A DNA stretch of 64,000 nucleotides, from positions 1 through 64,000 of the forward strand of contig CAVPEB010000020.1 in NCBI GenBank assembly GCA_963702765.1, written 5' to 3'. The translations under genes were made by a program, and so were the position numbers. Below, one piece after another: positions 1 through 9,183 of this stretch. This stretch comes from DATMNR01 sp963702765 (GTDB lineage Bacteria; Chloroflexota; Ktedonobacteria; Ktedonobacterales; Ktedonobacteraceae). The first letter of the stretch is position 1. The number at the start of each line of letters is the position of its first letter. The notes under the pieces were generated by a model. The model had not been told where the DNA came from. It saw nothing but the letters and a program-made list of their open reading frames with translations, and did no database searches.

Positions 1-391
1 TCATGTTTTGCGCTTGTTCAGCCTGTTCTGCTTTCTCTATAGCCGATTCAAAATCCTGTACATCGAGTATCCAGGTAACCTGTTGAGTGCTTGGTTCCCA
101 GGAGATACTCTGCCTACTAATATATATAAAGGAGTCAACGTAGGGAAATGTCTGGCGCAAGAGATAGAGTGCTTTACGAAAATTCGTATGCGCCTGTTGA
201 TCGGTCGAGTCGGGCCACAGTAGAAAAGCAAGATGCGTACGTGATTGTGGTACTCCGCGATGCAATAAAAGATAGGCCAGCAAGGATTGTAAACGCGGCA
301 TTTCGAAGGTCGTCACAGGCTCCTCATCTGCAACCAGCAAGAATTCACCTAACAGATGGATATGCAAGGTCGAGATCAAAAGAACGTCCAT
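1..391 (-). CDS. BTAD/SARP-type transcriptional regulator, N-terminal part (runs off window)
   Basis: Reading the minus strand from an ATG at 391 gives 130 codons without a stop to the window edge, so the gene is cut at its 3' end. The first residues (MDVLLISTLHIHLLGEF, then a stretch with RLQSLLAYLLLH and HLAFLLWPDS) match the winged-helix DNA-binding domain found at the start of BTAD/SARP regulators and of the large Chloroflexota regulators built on them. The typical following segment (NFRKALYLLRQTFP, then a serine/tryptophan-rich loop) is present. It begins 10 nt after the glgA stop, so it probably shares the glgA transcript. The effector part is outside the window, so the regulated target is unknown. 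Confidence 0.75.
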   Translation of the reverse strand, partial: MDVLLISTLHIHLLGEFLLVADEEPVTTFEMPRLQSLLAYLLLHRGVPQSRTHLAFLLWPDSTDQQAHTNFRKALYLLRQTFPYVDSFIYISRQSISWEPSTQQVTWILDVQDFESAIEKAEQAEQAQNM

Positions 392-401
392 CTTTCTAAA
401 C

Positions 402-1877
402 TCAAATAGGCGGTAGTTGTAATACCTTCTCATACAACTGGCTATAGGCGTGAGCGCTGGCTGACCAACGTGAATCGTATGCCATCGCTCGTGCAACCAG
501 GTCTGGCCAGCGATCCTGTTCTGCGTAAAGCTGCTGTGAACGCTGAAGTGCATCAAGCAGTGCCTGGGGTGTGTATTCGGCAAAGCTGATGCCATTGCCG
601 TGAACGGGATCGTCATACACATCAATCACGGTATCGGCAAGTCCACCCGTCGCATGGACAATTGGCAGTGTCCCATAACGCAACGCAATTAACTGTCCTA
701 ACCCCCCTGGCTCAAACATACTGGGCATCAAAAAGAAATCTGCGCCTGCATAAATGCGATGGGAAAGCGCAACGTCGAAGCCAATCCGTGCTCGTACATG
801 AGGAGTGCTGGCTGCGAGGTCCAGAAATAGCGACTCGTACTGTGGATGTCCAGTGCCTAGCACTACAAGTTGTAATGGCAGCTTGCGCAACTCATCGGCA
901 ATAGCCGCAATGAGATCGAAGCCTTTCTGATCAACGAGTCTACTGACTATGCCTATCAGCGGCACTTCTGGATCGTCCGTAAGGCCGAACTCTTTCCTCA
1001 AACTGGTTCTATTAGTAGTCTTTGCCTCTTGAGCCTCCGAAGCTGTATACAGGGCAGTAAGATTACTATCGCTTGCCGGATTCCAGGCGTCCCAATCAAG
1101 TCCATTGGGAATACCAAAGATGCGCGAATGCCGTTGGAAGAGTACCTCATCAAGCCCCCATCCATAATCCAGCGTCTGGATCTCCTCGGCATAACGATGA
1201 GACACCGTCGTAATAACATCAGCGTACATGATGCCAGCTTTCATCCAGTTCACATCACCCCAGAACTCCAGGCCGCGTGTAGTAAAGACCTCTGCGCCAT
1301 TTAGACCCGCATCATTCAGAATAGAAGGATCCCAGCGGCCCTGGTACTGCAAGTTATGAATGCAATATACAATGCGAGCCAATCCATGGCGTAGCAGATA
1401 GCGATGAGTCGTGCGCAGGTAAGCAGCACATGGAGCTGTCTGCCAATCATTCAAGTGGAAAATATCCGGGGAAAGGCCGAGTTCAGGCAGGAACTCTAAG
1501 AGACTGCGGCAAAAGAGAATGAAACGCCGCTGCTCGTCACGCTGATCCAGACCAAGATAAATCTGCTGGTGCTGACCAAAGAATTCGTAGTTGTCAAGTA
1601 AATAGACCGTGACAGGCGAATCGGGAAGGTACGTTTTCCAAACTGACACGAAATAATTTCCGCCTGATACGGAGATCACCCTGGTCAAGCCTGTATGTTG
1701 AAGCGACCAGCGCGCGCCATCAATTGAGCCATAGTGAGGCAGAAACAGGGTAACCTCGTGTCCCAAAGCAGCTAGCTCTTTAGGTAGGCTACCCATGACA
1801 TCTGCTACACCACCCTCCTTAATAAAAGGAACAGCCTCCGTACTAACCATCAGAATCTTGAAGCGCTTATCATTCAT
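402..1877 (-). CDS. glgA: glycogen synthase (ADP-glucose type)
   Basis: GT5-family glycosyltransferase that transfers glucose from ADP-glucose to growing glycogen; 491 aa, normal length for the family. The N-terminal substrate loop reads KEGGVADVMGSLPKEL, a variant of the family KxGGLADV motif that keeps the lysine. The C-terminal catalytic signature is PSMFEPGGLGQLIALRYG followed by TGGLADTV. I chose the ATG at 1877 because a GAGGG ribosome site lies 8 nt upstream; an in-frame ATG at 1907 has no such site. The ADP-glucose-producing glgC lies divergently 290 bp away, so the pair forms a glycogen locus. The partial BTAD regulator follows directly. Confidence 0.95.
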   Translation of the reverse strand: MNDKRFKILMVSTEAVPFIKEGGVADVMGSLPKELAALGHEVTLFLPHYGSIDGARWSLQHTGLTRVISVSGGNYFVSVWKTYLPDSPVTVYLLDNYEFFGQHQQIYLGLDQRDEQRRFILFCRSLLEFLPELGLSPDIFHLNDWQTAPCAAYLRTTHRYLLRHGLARIVYCIHNLQYQGRWDPSILNDAGLNGAEVFTTRGLEFWGDVNWMKAGIMYADVITTVSHRYAEEIQTLDYGWGLDEVLFQRHSRIFGIPNGLDWDAWNPASDSNLTALYTASEAQEAKTTNRTSLRKEFGLTDDPEVPLIGIVSRLVDQKGFDLIAAIADELRKLPLQLVVLGTGHPQYESLFLDLAASTPHVRARIGFDVALSHRIYAGADFFLMPSMFEPGGLGQLIALRYGTLPIVHATGGLADTVIDVYDDPVHGNGISFAEYTPQALLDALQRSQQLYAEQDRWPDLVARAMAYDSRWSASAHAYSQLYEKVLQLPPI

Positions 1878-1997
1878 GGTACAGCCCTCGTGCAAAGGCG
1901 GAAGCACCGCCAGAAGCTTTATCTTTCTGCTATCATACCATGCAAAACGAAATGTTGTTTAAGAGATGGACAGGAAATGATGAAGCCCCCTCTCTTT

Positions 1998-2067
1998 GTC
2001 ATTCTGAGCACCAGCGAAGAATCTCAATGTTCGTCGCGAGAGATCCTTCGTTGACACTGAGGATGAC
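1998..2067. repeat. 70-bp dispersed palindromic repeat, copy 1 (diverged)
   Basis: Starts GTCATTCTGAGC and ends GAGGATGAC. It is 70 bp like copies 2 and 3, with 28-nt arms around a 14-nt centre, but its two arms no longer match perfectly. It lies between glgA and glgC. Confidence 0.8.
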
Positions 2068-2168
2068 AAGAATGATGCACCCACAGCCTACTCAATAAGA
2101 TATAATAAATCACTCATCGTGGAGTAACTTTGAACATCCACCCACCCCACAGAAAGGATGAGCAAGCA

Positions 2169-3503
2169 ATGAGCAAAGTACTCGCAGTTATTCTAGCTGG
2201 AGGTCAGGGCGAGCGATTGAGTCTTCTCTCAGAGAAACGAGCCAAGCCAGCTGTCCCGTTCGCCGGTAAGTACCGTATCATTGATTTTGCCCTCAGTAAT
2301 TGCGTGAACTCGAGTATCGCAGATGTTGCCGTCATGACCCAGTATCGTCCCCACTCTCTGCACGATCACATTGGCATCGGCAAGCCCTGGGACCTGGATA
2401 GGCAGAAGGGAGGCATCCGCCTGCTCCAACCCTACATGGGCCATCACGAGTCAGACTGGTACCAGGGTACTGCGGACGCCGTCTATCAGAACCTCAGCTT
2501 CATTATGGAAACACGCTGCGATTATGTACTCGTCCTTGCAGGCGACCATATCTACCGCATGGACTATGGGCCTATGATCTCTTTCCACCAGCAACACAAC
2601 GCTGCTGTCACACTAGGTGCCGTCGTTGTGCCACTTGAAGAAGGGCATCGCTTTGGCATACTAGAAGCCGGAGCTGATGGGCAGGTCATATCGTTTGAAG
2701 AAAAGCCGGAGAAACCACGTGGCACGCTCGGTTCGATGGGTATCTATGTCTTTGATCGCGATACGCTCATTCAGGTCTTGATTGAAGATGCACGAGCTAC
2801 TGAGGTTGGAGGTCACCGTACACAACATGATTTCGGACATAACATTATTCCTTCGATGATGGCACAGGGCAGGCGTGTCTATGCCTATCCTTTTACCGGA
2901 TACTGGCAGGATGTGGGGACCATTCAGTCGTATTGGGAAGCTCATATGGCGCTGCTTGAAGATCAGCCTGCCTTCGATCTCTACGATCCATCTTGGATAA
3001 TTCATACCCGTAGCGAAGAGCGACCGCCTGCACATGTGCGTAGCGGAGCGCACATCACAAGTAGCCTTATTTCACATGGATGTATCATCAAAGGCCTTGT
3101 TGAACGCAGCGTACTCTCTCCCGGCGTCGTTGTCGAGGAAGGCGCTGTGGTGCGGGATTTTATTATTCTCTTTGACGCAATCATAGGCGCTGGCAGCGTA
3201 ATCGACCGTGCAATTCTCGATAAAGAAGTAGTGGTTGGCAAGAACTGCAAGATCGGCTATGGGGATGATATGACCCCGAATAAGCTCGAACCCACTCGCT
3301 TGAACACAGGTATAACGCTCATTGGTAAACGCGCGCATCTCCCTGATCAGTTGACTGTTGGTCGTAACTGCAAAATTGGTGCCGATCTCCGTCTGGAGGA
3401 CTTTTCAACGGACGTGCTTGCAAGTGGTGAAACTATTGAAGACCGCACCTTCGCGCATGGTTGGGAACGCGAATTAGCCCGTCGAAGATCAGCAACATCA
3501 TAA
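2169..3503 (+). CDS. glgC: glucose-1-phosphate adenylyltransferase
   Basis: Makes ADP-glucose from glucose-1-phosphate and ATP, the committed step of bacterial glycogen synthesis; 444 aa. The nucleotidyl-transferase signature AGGQGERLSLLSEKRAKPA lies near residue 10, followed by GKYRIIDFALSNCVNS. The sugar-phosphate region contains FEEKPEKP, and the C-terminal third is a left-handed beta-helix with hexad repeats (for example VEEGAVVRDFIILF). The start at 2169 has an AAAGGATGAG ribosome site 9 nt upstream; an in-frame ATG at 2130 lacks one. It is flanked on both sides by copies of the 70-bp palindrome. It acts with the divergent glgA. Confidence 0.95.
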   Translation: MSKVLAVILAGGQGERLSLLSEKRAKPAVPFAGKYRIIDFALSNCVNSSIADVAVMTQYRPHSLHDHIGIGKPWDLDRQKGGIRLLQPYMGHHESDWYQGTADAVYQNLSFIMETRCDYVLVLAGDHIYRMDYGPMISFHQQHNAAVTLGAVVVPLEEGHRFGILEAGADGQVISFEEKPEKPRGTLGSMGIYVFDRDTLIQVLIEDARATEVGGHRTQHDFGHNIIPSMMAQGRRVYAYPFTGYWQDVGTIQSYWEAHMALLEDQPAFDLYDPSWIIHTRSEERPPAHVRSGAHITSSLISHGCIIKGLVERSVLSPGVVVEEGAVVRDFIILFDAIIGAGSVIDRAILDKEVVVGKNCKIGYGDDMTPNKLEPTRLNTGITLIGKRAHLPDQLTVGRNCKIGADLRLEDFSTDVLASGETIEDRTFAHGWERELARRRSATS

Positions 3504-3537
3504 TCATTTAGCAGACAGACCTTATGCTCTAACTTTT

Positions 3538-3607
3538 GTCATCCTGAGCGCCAGCGAAGGATCTCGTTGTCCACCGCGTGAGATCCTTCGCTGGCGCTCA
3601 GGATGAC
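3538..3607. repeat. 70-bp dispersed palindromic repeat, copy 2 (perfect)
   Basis: Two 28-nt arms (GTCATCCTGAGCGCCAGC... and its exact complement) flank a 14-nt centre. It lies 35 bp after glgC and could act as its transcription terminator. Confidence 0.9.
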
Positions 3608-3773
3608 ATACGAATATATTCCACCCATGTCCTGGCCTCTATTCCCGTTCAGCCCCTCATAGTTGGTGGATCTTAATTCCCTTGAAATTATTGACTTGCT
3701 AAGTAACTCAGCCCATAATGGGCTGAATATTTTGTTGGTCCTACTATATTCTTTTATTCTGGAGGAACCACCT

Positions 3774-4937
3774 ATGCTCTCATCATACAATCTAGGCGAT
3801 CTCTTGCCTAAAGACCTCGCATCATTGAATCCCTGGGCCAGGCGTTTGCTTTTGCTTCGCATTCTTTTGATTTCAGTAATACTCATCGGCATCCTCCTCT
3901 GGTTCATGAGCTTTCTGATCGTACCTATCCTCATTGTACTCGTGGCCACTCTACTTGCCTATGCGTTGGTGTCGGTCATAGATCTCTTGCATCGTGTCAT
4001 GCCACGAGCGCTGGCTATCGTGCTGGTGTATGTAGTTGCCACTGTTCTGTTTACACTATTCGCCTACCTGGGTGTTAAGACCTTGATTCCCCAACTCAAT
4101 AGCCTGGCTCAAAGTATCACGAGCTTTGTAGCCCCTGGTAGCAATGGCGAGGATTCTCCACTTGTCCAACTGCTCAAGAGTGTGGGCTTTTCCCAGAGCC
4201 AGATCGATGCTGCCTCCAAGCAACTACAGTCCCAACTCAGCTCGATTGCATCGAACATTGCACAGGGTACATTGGTAGTCGTTGGAGGATTAATCTCCGC
4301 CGGATTCAACATCTTAATCACTGTGGTGGTCAGTATCTACCTGCTAGTCGGTGGCTACCGCTTCGGAAGCTGGCTCATCAACAGCTCCCCGGCCTCCCAA
4401 CGCGGCTGGATCACCATTGTCCTTGAATCCTTGCAACGCGTAGTAGGTGGCTATATTCGAGGACAGTTCATTATGTCTGCCATCATGGGTGTGTTACAGG
4501 GAGTAGGTATGGCGATTATCGGCGTTCCATTCGCACTCTTCATCGGCGTTTTGGCGGCTATAATGGAATTCATTCCTATTATTGGCACTATCACTGTGGG
4601 TTTTGTTGCAGTTGTAATTGCCTTGACACAAAGTTGGACAATGGCGCTGATAACCCTCATCTACACAATTATCCTGGACTGTGTTGAGGGATATGTACTC
4701 TCTCCCCGAATTCTGGGCCACGCAATACAAATTCGACCGGTAATCACACTATTGGCTATGATTGCTGGCTCGCAGCTCTTTGGCATTTGGGGCGCAATCT
4801 TCGGAGCGCCAACAGCAGGATTGATCCAGGCGCTGGTGGGTGCCTATTGGCAATATTATAAAAAGACGCATGCCCAAGAGTTCCCGGCGGAGAAAATTGA
4901 GCTAGCTACTGTATCAGGTGAAGCACATTCGTCGTAG
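3774..4937 (+). CDS. AI-2E family transporter (PerM/YhhT type)
   Basis: Integral membrane protein of 387 aa with about eight hydrophobic segments; two lie near the N-terminus (LLLLRILLISVILIGILLWF and the following LIVPILIVLVATLL). The family trait of a long amphipathic segment between the third and fourth helices is present (residues about 100-165). The C-terminal block IPIIGTITVGF and DCVEGYVLSPRILG is typical of AI-2E exporters. Members export autoinducer-2 or act as Na+/H+ antiporters; the substrate cannot be read from sequence. The ATG at 3774 has GGAGGA 8 nt upstream; a longer frame to 3663 has no ribosome site. It ends 62 bp before a hairpin arm that is split by the IS630 insertion. 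Confidence 0.85.
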   Translation: MLSSYNLGDLLPKDLASLNPWARRLLLLRILLISVILIGILLWFMSFLIVPILIVLVATLLAYALVSVIDLLHRVMPRALAIVLVYVVATVLFTLFAYLGVKTLIPQLNSLAQSITSFVAPGSNGEDSPLVQLLKSVGFSQSQIDAASKQLQSQLSSIASNIAQGTLVVVGGLISAGFNILITVVVSIYLLVGGYRFGSWLINSSPASQRGWITIVLESLQRVVGGYIRGQFIMSAIMGVLQGVGMAIIGVPFALFIGVLAAIMEFIPIIGTITVGFVAVVIALTQSWTMALITLIYTIILDCVEGYVLSPRILGHAIQIRPVITLLAMIAGSQLFGIWGAIFGAPTAGLIQALVGAYWQYYKKTHAQEFPAEKIELATVSGEAHSS

Positions 4938-4976
4938 GGATGGGGCTTGCTACTTTTGTAGGGATGGGACTTGCTC
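4936..4976 (+). repeat. short tandem direct repeat
   Basis: GTAGGGATGGG-CTTGCT occurs twice, about 23 bp apart, just after the permease stop. It resembles the GTAGGG motif seen in other intergenic repeats of this window. Confidence 0.5.
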
Positions 4977-4999
4977 CGTCCTGGTCTTTCGTCTAAATC

Positions 5000-5009
5000 A
5001 GGTGAAAAA
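5000..5009. terminator. left arm of a hairpin split by the IS630 insertion
   Basis: AGGTGAAAAA here is the exact complement of TTTTTCACCT at 6209-6218. With the IS and one TA removed, the arms form a 10-bp stem with the 7-nt loop CCTATTC between two convergent genes. This suggests a bidirectional terminator, although the U-tract lies inside the stem. Confidence 0.5.
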
Positions 5010-5013
5010 CCTA

Positions 5014-6203
5014 GTGGTCAGTCCAGTTTGATATTGACAGGAGTGAGATGATCATGAAAAAGCAGGAGAGCCATCATGAAACATCCCATTCCGATTATAC
5101 TCCCCGAAACCGAGCGAGCCTCGTTGCAGACGTTCATCCATGCAGGCAAAGCCAATGCCCGCACTTTCACGCGAGCTCGCGTCTTGCTCAAAGCAGCCGA
5201 AGGCTGGACCGACCAAGAAATCTGCGAAGCCTTCGACATCAGTCGCACCACCTCCATTCGTGTGCGACACGTGTATCTGGACGGCGGATTGGAGGCGGTG
5301 CTGCACGACAAGCGACAAGCGCGATATCGCCAAGCCTTGACCGGCGGACAGGCGGCCCATCTGATCGCCATCGCGTGCAGTCCCGTTCCCACTGGCCACG
5401 ACCATTGGACCGTCCGTTTGCTGGCAGGCAAAGCCGTCGAGCTGGGTTTTGTCGAGTCTATCTCACCCGAAACCATTCGCCAGTTGCTCAAAAAAATGAA
5501 CTCAAGCCCTGGCAGCACGAACAGTGGTGCATCCCAGCGGTAGGAGCGGAGTTCGTCGCAGCGATGGAAGATGTGCTGGATCTCTACGAAGAGGAGGACG
5601 ATCCTCGCTATCCCAGCGTCTGTTTTGACGAAAAACTCGTCGCTCCAGAGGCGGACGTGCGGCCTCCCGAGTCCATGGAGCCGGGGCAGCCAGAGCGCGT
5701 GGATTACGCGTATGAGCGCTTGGGCACCGCCAATCTGTTTTTCTTCGTTGAGCCGCTTTCGGGCTGGCGTCATGTGGAGATGACCGAGCACCGCACCAAG
5801 ATCGACTACGCCCACTGCATCCAATGGCTGGTCAATTCTGTCTATCCGCATGCGGAATACATTCGCATCGTGCAAGATACCCTGAATACGCATACGGCCG
5901 CGGCCTTGTTTGAAGCTTACGCGCCAGCAGAGGCCCGGCGGCTTTTGCAGCGGGTGGAGTTCCACTACACGCCCAAACATGGCAGTTGGCTCACTATGGC
6001 CGAGATCGAGATCAGTATTTTTGCTCGTGGCTGTTTGTCGCGTCGCGTGGTCAGCATGCAGGACTTGCGCCAGCGCATCGCCACCCTGGAGGCCCAACGC
6101 AATGCTCGGCACTGCACCATCTCGTGGCGCTTCACTTCCAATGACGCTCGTGACAAGCTCCATGATCTCTATCCTGTCATCAATACCAATCTGGACTGAC
6201 CAC
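5014..6203 (+). mobile_element. IS630-family insertion sequence, complete
   Basis: 1190-bp element. The ends GTGGTCAGTCCAG(T/A)TTG(A/G)TATTGA are inverted repeats of about 25 bp with two mismatches. TA lies on both sides (5012-5013 and 6204-6205), as expected from the TA target duplication of the IS630/Tc1 group. It carries one transposase in two frames. Near-perfect ends and open frames suggest it is recent and possibly active. Confidence 0.93.
5076..6199 (+). CDS. IS630 transposase, read by a -1 frameshift
   Basis: The DNA-binding half (residues 1-140, with helix-turn-helix TDQEICEAFDISRTTSIRV) is in one frame from the ATG at 5076, which has AGGAGAG upstream. It ends in that frame at 5543. 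The catalytic half is in the -1 frame, entered at the run of seven A at 5490-5496 (LLKK becomes NELKPWQ). The catalytic triad is visible as FDEKLV (D), VQDTLNTH (D) and PKHGSWLTMAEIEIS (E). Translational frameshifting on A-runs is known in IS630-family members, so this is more likely programmed than a defect. The fused product is about 374 aa, normal for the family. Confidence 0.85.
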
Positions 6204-6496
6204 TATTCTTTTTCACCTATTACTATAAGTTGATGCAGAGTAAGACCATACCATCGAAGCCTTTTCCTACCTCTTGATTGGAAGCCTCGCTCAGTCAGCT
6301 CAACACGGAACTGGCCAAGCAATGCAGGGTGTTGTGTGTCAGGTGCTGTAGTTATCCAGAAAGCTCGGAACGCAGGGAAAAGCGCACTATCTGCAATACT
6401 CAAGCCAGTTCCAAACCTGCAGTAGCGCTTGATAAATTGATCAACAAGATCAGAGAAATCTTGTTGCCCTTCTTGATTCGCGACTCTTATATTCAT
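6203..6496 (-). CDS. hypothetical 97-aa protein, possibly a DNA-binding domain
   Basis: Starts at an ATG with GGAG 7 nt upstream and ends at a TAG whose first two bases are the TA target of the IS and whose last base is the IS end. The uninterrupted site would also give TAG, so the protein is intact. It has mixed composition without membrane segments. The C-terminal half (LGQFRVELTERGFQSRGR, then KRLRWYGLTL) resembles the winged-helix tail found at the end of some phage and plasmid primases, where a residue pattern of ERGF, basic residues and WYGL recurs. This resemblance is by eye only. It is convergent with the AI-2E permease. Confidence 0.5.
   Translation of the reverse strand: MNIRVANQEGQQDFSDLVDQFIKRYCRFGTGLSIADSALFPAFRAFWITTAPDTQHPALLGQFRVELTERGFQSRGRKRLRWYGLTLHQLIVIGEKE
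6209..6218. terminator. right arm of the hairpin split by IS630
   Basis: TTTTTCACCT pairs with 5000-5009. In the uninterrupted site this would lie just after the stop of the 97-aa gene on the minus strand. Confidence 0.5.
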
Positions 6497-6669
6497 GGCT
6501 CTGCTCCAAAGAAAGGACTTTTGACTTTACTGAGGTATGTTCTTTTGAGTCGCTATAGGCTCAATCATCCCTCCGATCAATCCAATCCTTCATCATGCCG
6601 AGATTATAGCATAATCTGGACAATTGTGTGGTATTGTTCGAATCGAAATCAAGCCTCACTCTCGACAAA

Positions 6670-8046
6670 TTACCATGAACTTGACGCGCACCTCTCCAAT
6701 GCATCAAGAATGATAGGAATATCCCGCTCGGATGTGGACCAATTTGCAAACGCTGCCCGGATAGCGGGCTTCCCTCCGAAAAATGTTGGTGTCAACAGCA
6801 CCTGTCCATCCTCTTTCAGCTTTTCCAGGAACAGGTCTCGCTGATCGTTGTTAGCGCCACATAAGGCGAAGCACACGATGTTGAGACGAACTGGCGTGAG
6901 CAACTCAAAATGCAGGGATCGTTCAATTCCCTCTCCCATACTTTTGGCGAGTGAGCAGCATCTTCCCACCAGTTCTTGATACCCGGTTTTGCCATATGCC
7001 ATCAGCGTCATCCATGCTGGCAATGCGCGAAAACGCCTCGAATCTTCAGGCGTTCGATGTAACAGGTCAGAGCCTGTACCGAGATAGGCAGCGCTTGCCT
7101 TAAATACTTCCTCCTGTAATGCGACATGGCGAGTAAAAACTATGCCGGAGTCATACGGCACGTTCAGCCATTTATGTCCATCGGTCGTAATCGAGTCGGC
7201 ATGTTCAATACCATTCAGCAAATGTTTGAATGCAGGATCGCATGCAGCATATAAACCAAACGCCCCATCTACATGTAACCATGCCCCATTAGCTTTGCAT
7301 ATTTCAGCCAGCGCTTTGATATCGTCGAAATCCCCTGTATTCACTTCACCTGCGCTTGCTACTACAATAGCGGGCTTACCTCTTAATGTTGCCAGATGCT
7401 GAGCGACAGCTTGCGGATCAACAGCCTGTCTGCCTTCAAGACAGGCTATGTATTGAAAAGACTGATGACCCATCCCAAGGATAGACAGTGCTTTCAAGAT
7501 GCTTGCATGTGGCGCGCCGCCCAGCACTGGTATAGGCGGCATACCCCAGAGTCCCTGTTCTGCGACATGCACTCCAAGTCTGTGCGCTGCCCACTGCCGT
7601 GCGGTGGCAATCGAGACCAGATTTGCTTGCGTCGCGCCACTCACAAATACTCCCTCGAACTGTTTAGGAATACCGAAAAGATCTCGTAGCATGTTCAGCG
7701 TTTCTCGCTCAACTGTCATGGCTATCGAATCGCCATCTGTGGCCAGGTTTTGATCATATGCAGAGGTAAGCCAGTCTCCTGCCAATGCGGCAGGAGTACT
7801 CCCACCCGTCACAAAACCTAAATAGCGCGGGCCGGGTGATCCTGAGATCTGAGCTTCATACTTGTCGCGAAACATCGTGAGTGCAGCAATTGCACCCACG
7901 CCCTCGTCGGGTAATGCATCATGTGACAGTTCTTGTAAAACATAGCCAGATGGCCGTGTCGGAAGACTCTCTAAAAAACGCAGCGCTATTGACTCGGTAG
8001 CCCCAAGAATATCCCTTGTATGTTCATGATCATTTTGAAAGTTCAT
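6670..8046 (-). CDS. PLP-dependent decarboxylase (group II, DOPA/tyrosine type)
   Basis: 458 aa, in the size range of the pyridoxal-phosphate decarboxylases that act on aromatic or acidic amino acids. The cofactor lysine lies in TTDGHKWLNVPYDSG; the PLP-contacting Asp and His appear in WLHVDGAFGLYA and GGAPHASILKALSILG. VSGATQANLVSIATARQWA matches the family segment before the cofactor pocket. The start has GGGGAG upstream and lies 12 nt after the aminotransferase stop, so the two genes form an operon. The substrate cannot be assigned; conversion to an amine, or aldehyde formation as in plant aromatic aldehyde synthases, is possible. Confidence 0.85.
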   Translation of the reverse strand: MNFQNDHEHTRDILGATESIALRFLESLPTRPSGYVLQELSHDALPDEGVGAIAALTMFRDKYEAQISGSPGPRYLGFVTGGSTPAALAGDWLTSAYDQNLATDGDSIAMTVERETLNMLRDLFGIPKQFEGVFVSGATQANLVSIATARQWAAHRLGVHVAEQGLWGMPPIPVLGGAPHASILKALSILGMGHQSFQYIACLEGRQAVDPQAVAQHLATLRGKPAIVVASAGEVNTGDFDDIKALAEICKANGAWLHVDGAFGLYAACDPAFKHLLNGIEHADSITTDGHKWLNVPYDSGIVFTRHVALQEEVFKASAAYLGTGSDLLHRTPEDSRRFRALPAWMTLMAYGKTGYQELVGRCCSLAKSMGEGIERSLHFELLTPVRLNIVCFALCGANNDQRDLFLEKLKEDGQVLLTPTFFGGKPAIRAAFANWSTSERDIPIILDALERCASSSW

Positions 8047-8058
8047 CCTAGACTCCCC

Positions 8059-9183
8059 TTATATAGCTTCCAAAAAGGCCATCAATCCCTCCTGAAAGAG
8101 TGCTGGATCACAACCATAGCCAATACGTACGAATTGCTCATACGCACTCCCGTAAACTTCCCCTGGCAGCAGCAGATTACGCTGTTCTTGAGCTAGATAG
8201 CGGCAGAACGCTGTCGTAGAAATGAGCGCGGGCATCTTCACGAACGCAGTATACCCTGCTTCAGGACGACTCCAGGACAATGATCCCTCAGAGAGAGCAA
8301 TAACATCTGTTAGAAGATTACGATTATCTCGTGCTGCAGCCAATCGAGGAGCCATGATGTGGGTTGAGTGGCGTAGAGCAAGTTCAGCCAGAAATGAACC
8401 CGGTGCGCTACTACACATTGTTGAATAATCGCGAGCAGAACTAAGCAAATCGAGCAGTTCATGTCTGCGGCTGGCAATCCATCCAACTCGTAATCCTCCT
8501 AATCCCCATGGTTTGGTCATATCTCCAATAGAGACTGCGTTTTCAACAACATCAACTATCGAGGGTACAGTCTTGTCATCCAGAGCAATCGGACGAAAGA
8601 CTTCATCGTTAACAAGCATAGCGCCAGCTCGTTCAGTAATCGAGGCAATCGCCACCATCTCCTCCCTACTCAACACTGAGCCACTTGGATTGTGGGGATG
8701 AACAAGATAGACAAGACTCGTCTTTTCATCAATCAGTCTGGATAGCTGTTCAAGGTCAGGTTTCCAATCACCTGCCTGGCTTAACTGCACTTTGCGTACT
8801 TCAATGCCCAACGACTCGGCAATACCAGGAATATTACCATAGCAAGGCTCTTCTATCACAATGTTGACGCCCGGTGCAGCGATAGTCCACATCAATAAAA
8901 ATAACGCTTCGCTTGCTCCCGATGTAATCCGTACATCACTGGCATTGAGTGTGACATAGAGATTCGCAACCCCTTGTCGGAGACTTTCGCTGCCCGGATT
9001 TTCGATATAATCGAGGTCAAGATTCAGGTATCGAACCGTCACATCTGCCCCCTCTAATTCCAGTAATTCACTCGTCTTTACAGCAAAAGGGCCACTGGCA
9101 GCCAGGTTCCTCATACCCGGCACAAATTCAAATTCAGCAAACCAGCGTTCCAGGCGAAATGGTGGAAGTTGATGTTGCTCCAT
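8059..9183 (-). CDS. class I/II PLP-dependent aminotransferase
   Basis: Fold-type I aminotransferase of 374 aa. YLVHPHNPSGSVLSREEM carries the NP(S/T)G substrate-binding motif, LVNDEVFRPI the PLP-contacting Asp, and SIGDMTKPWGLGGLRVGWI the Schiff-base lysine and following Arg. The ATG at 9183 has AAAGGGA 9 nt upstream; the open frame runs on into a palindromic repeat upstream, which is not coding. It is co-transcribed with the PLP decarboxylase 12 nt downstream. The amino donor is not predictable; the pairing suggests catabolism of one amino acid by transamination and decarboxylation. Confidence 0.85.
   Translation of the reverse strand: MEQHQLPPFRLERWFAEFEFVPGMRNLAASGPFAVKTSELLELEGADVTVRYLNLDLDYIENPGSESLRQGVANLYVTLNASDVRITSGASEALFLLMWTIAAPGVNIVIEEPCYGNIPGIAESLGIEVRKVQLSQAGDWKPDLEQLSRLIDEKTSLVYLVHPHNPSGSVLSREEMVAIASITERAGAMLVNDEVFRPIALDDKTVPSIVDVVENAVSIGDMTKPWGLGGLRVGWIASRRHELLDLLSSARDYSTMCSSAPGSFLAELALRHSTHIMAPRLAAARDNRNLLTDVIALSEGSLSWSRPEAGYTAFVKMPALISTTAFCRYLAQEQRNLLLPGEVYGSAYEQFVRIGYGCDPALFQEGLMAFLEAI

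Noticed and set aside
8..399. Plus-strand open frames at the left edge
   Set aside because: They are shadows of the minus-strand BTAD regulator, which has clear family residues and starts at 391.
3539..3949. Minus-strand frame ending in LSASEGSHAVDNEILRW
   Set aside because: Its end is the translated 70-bp palindrome and the rest is antisense to the AI-2E gene.
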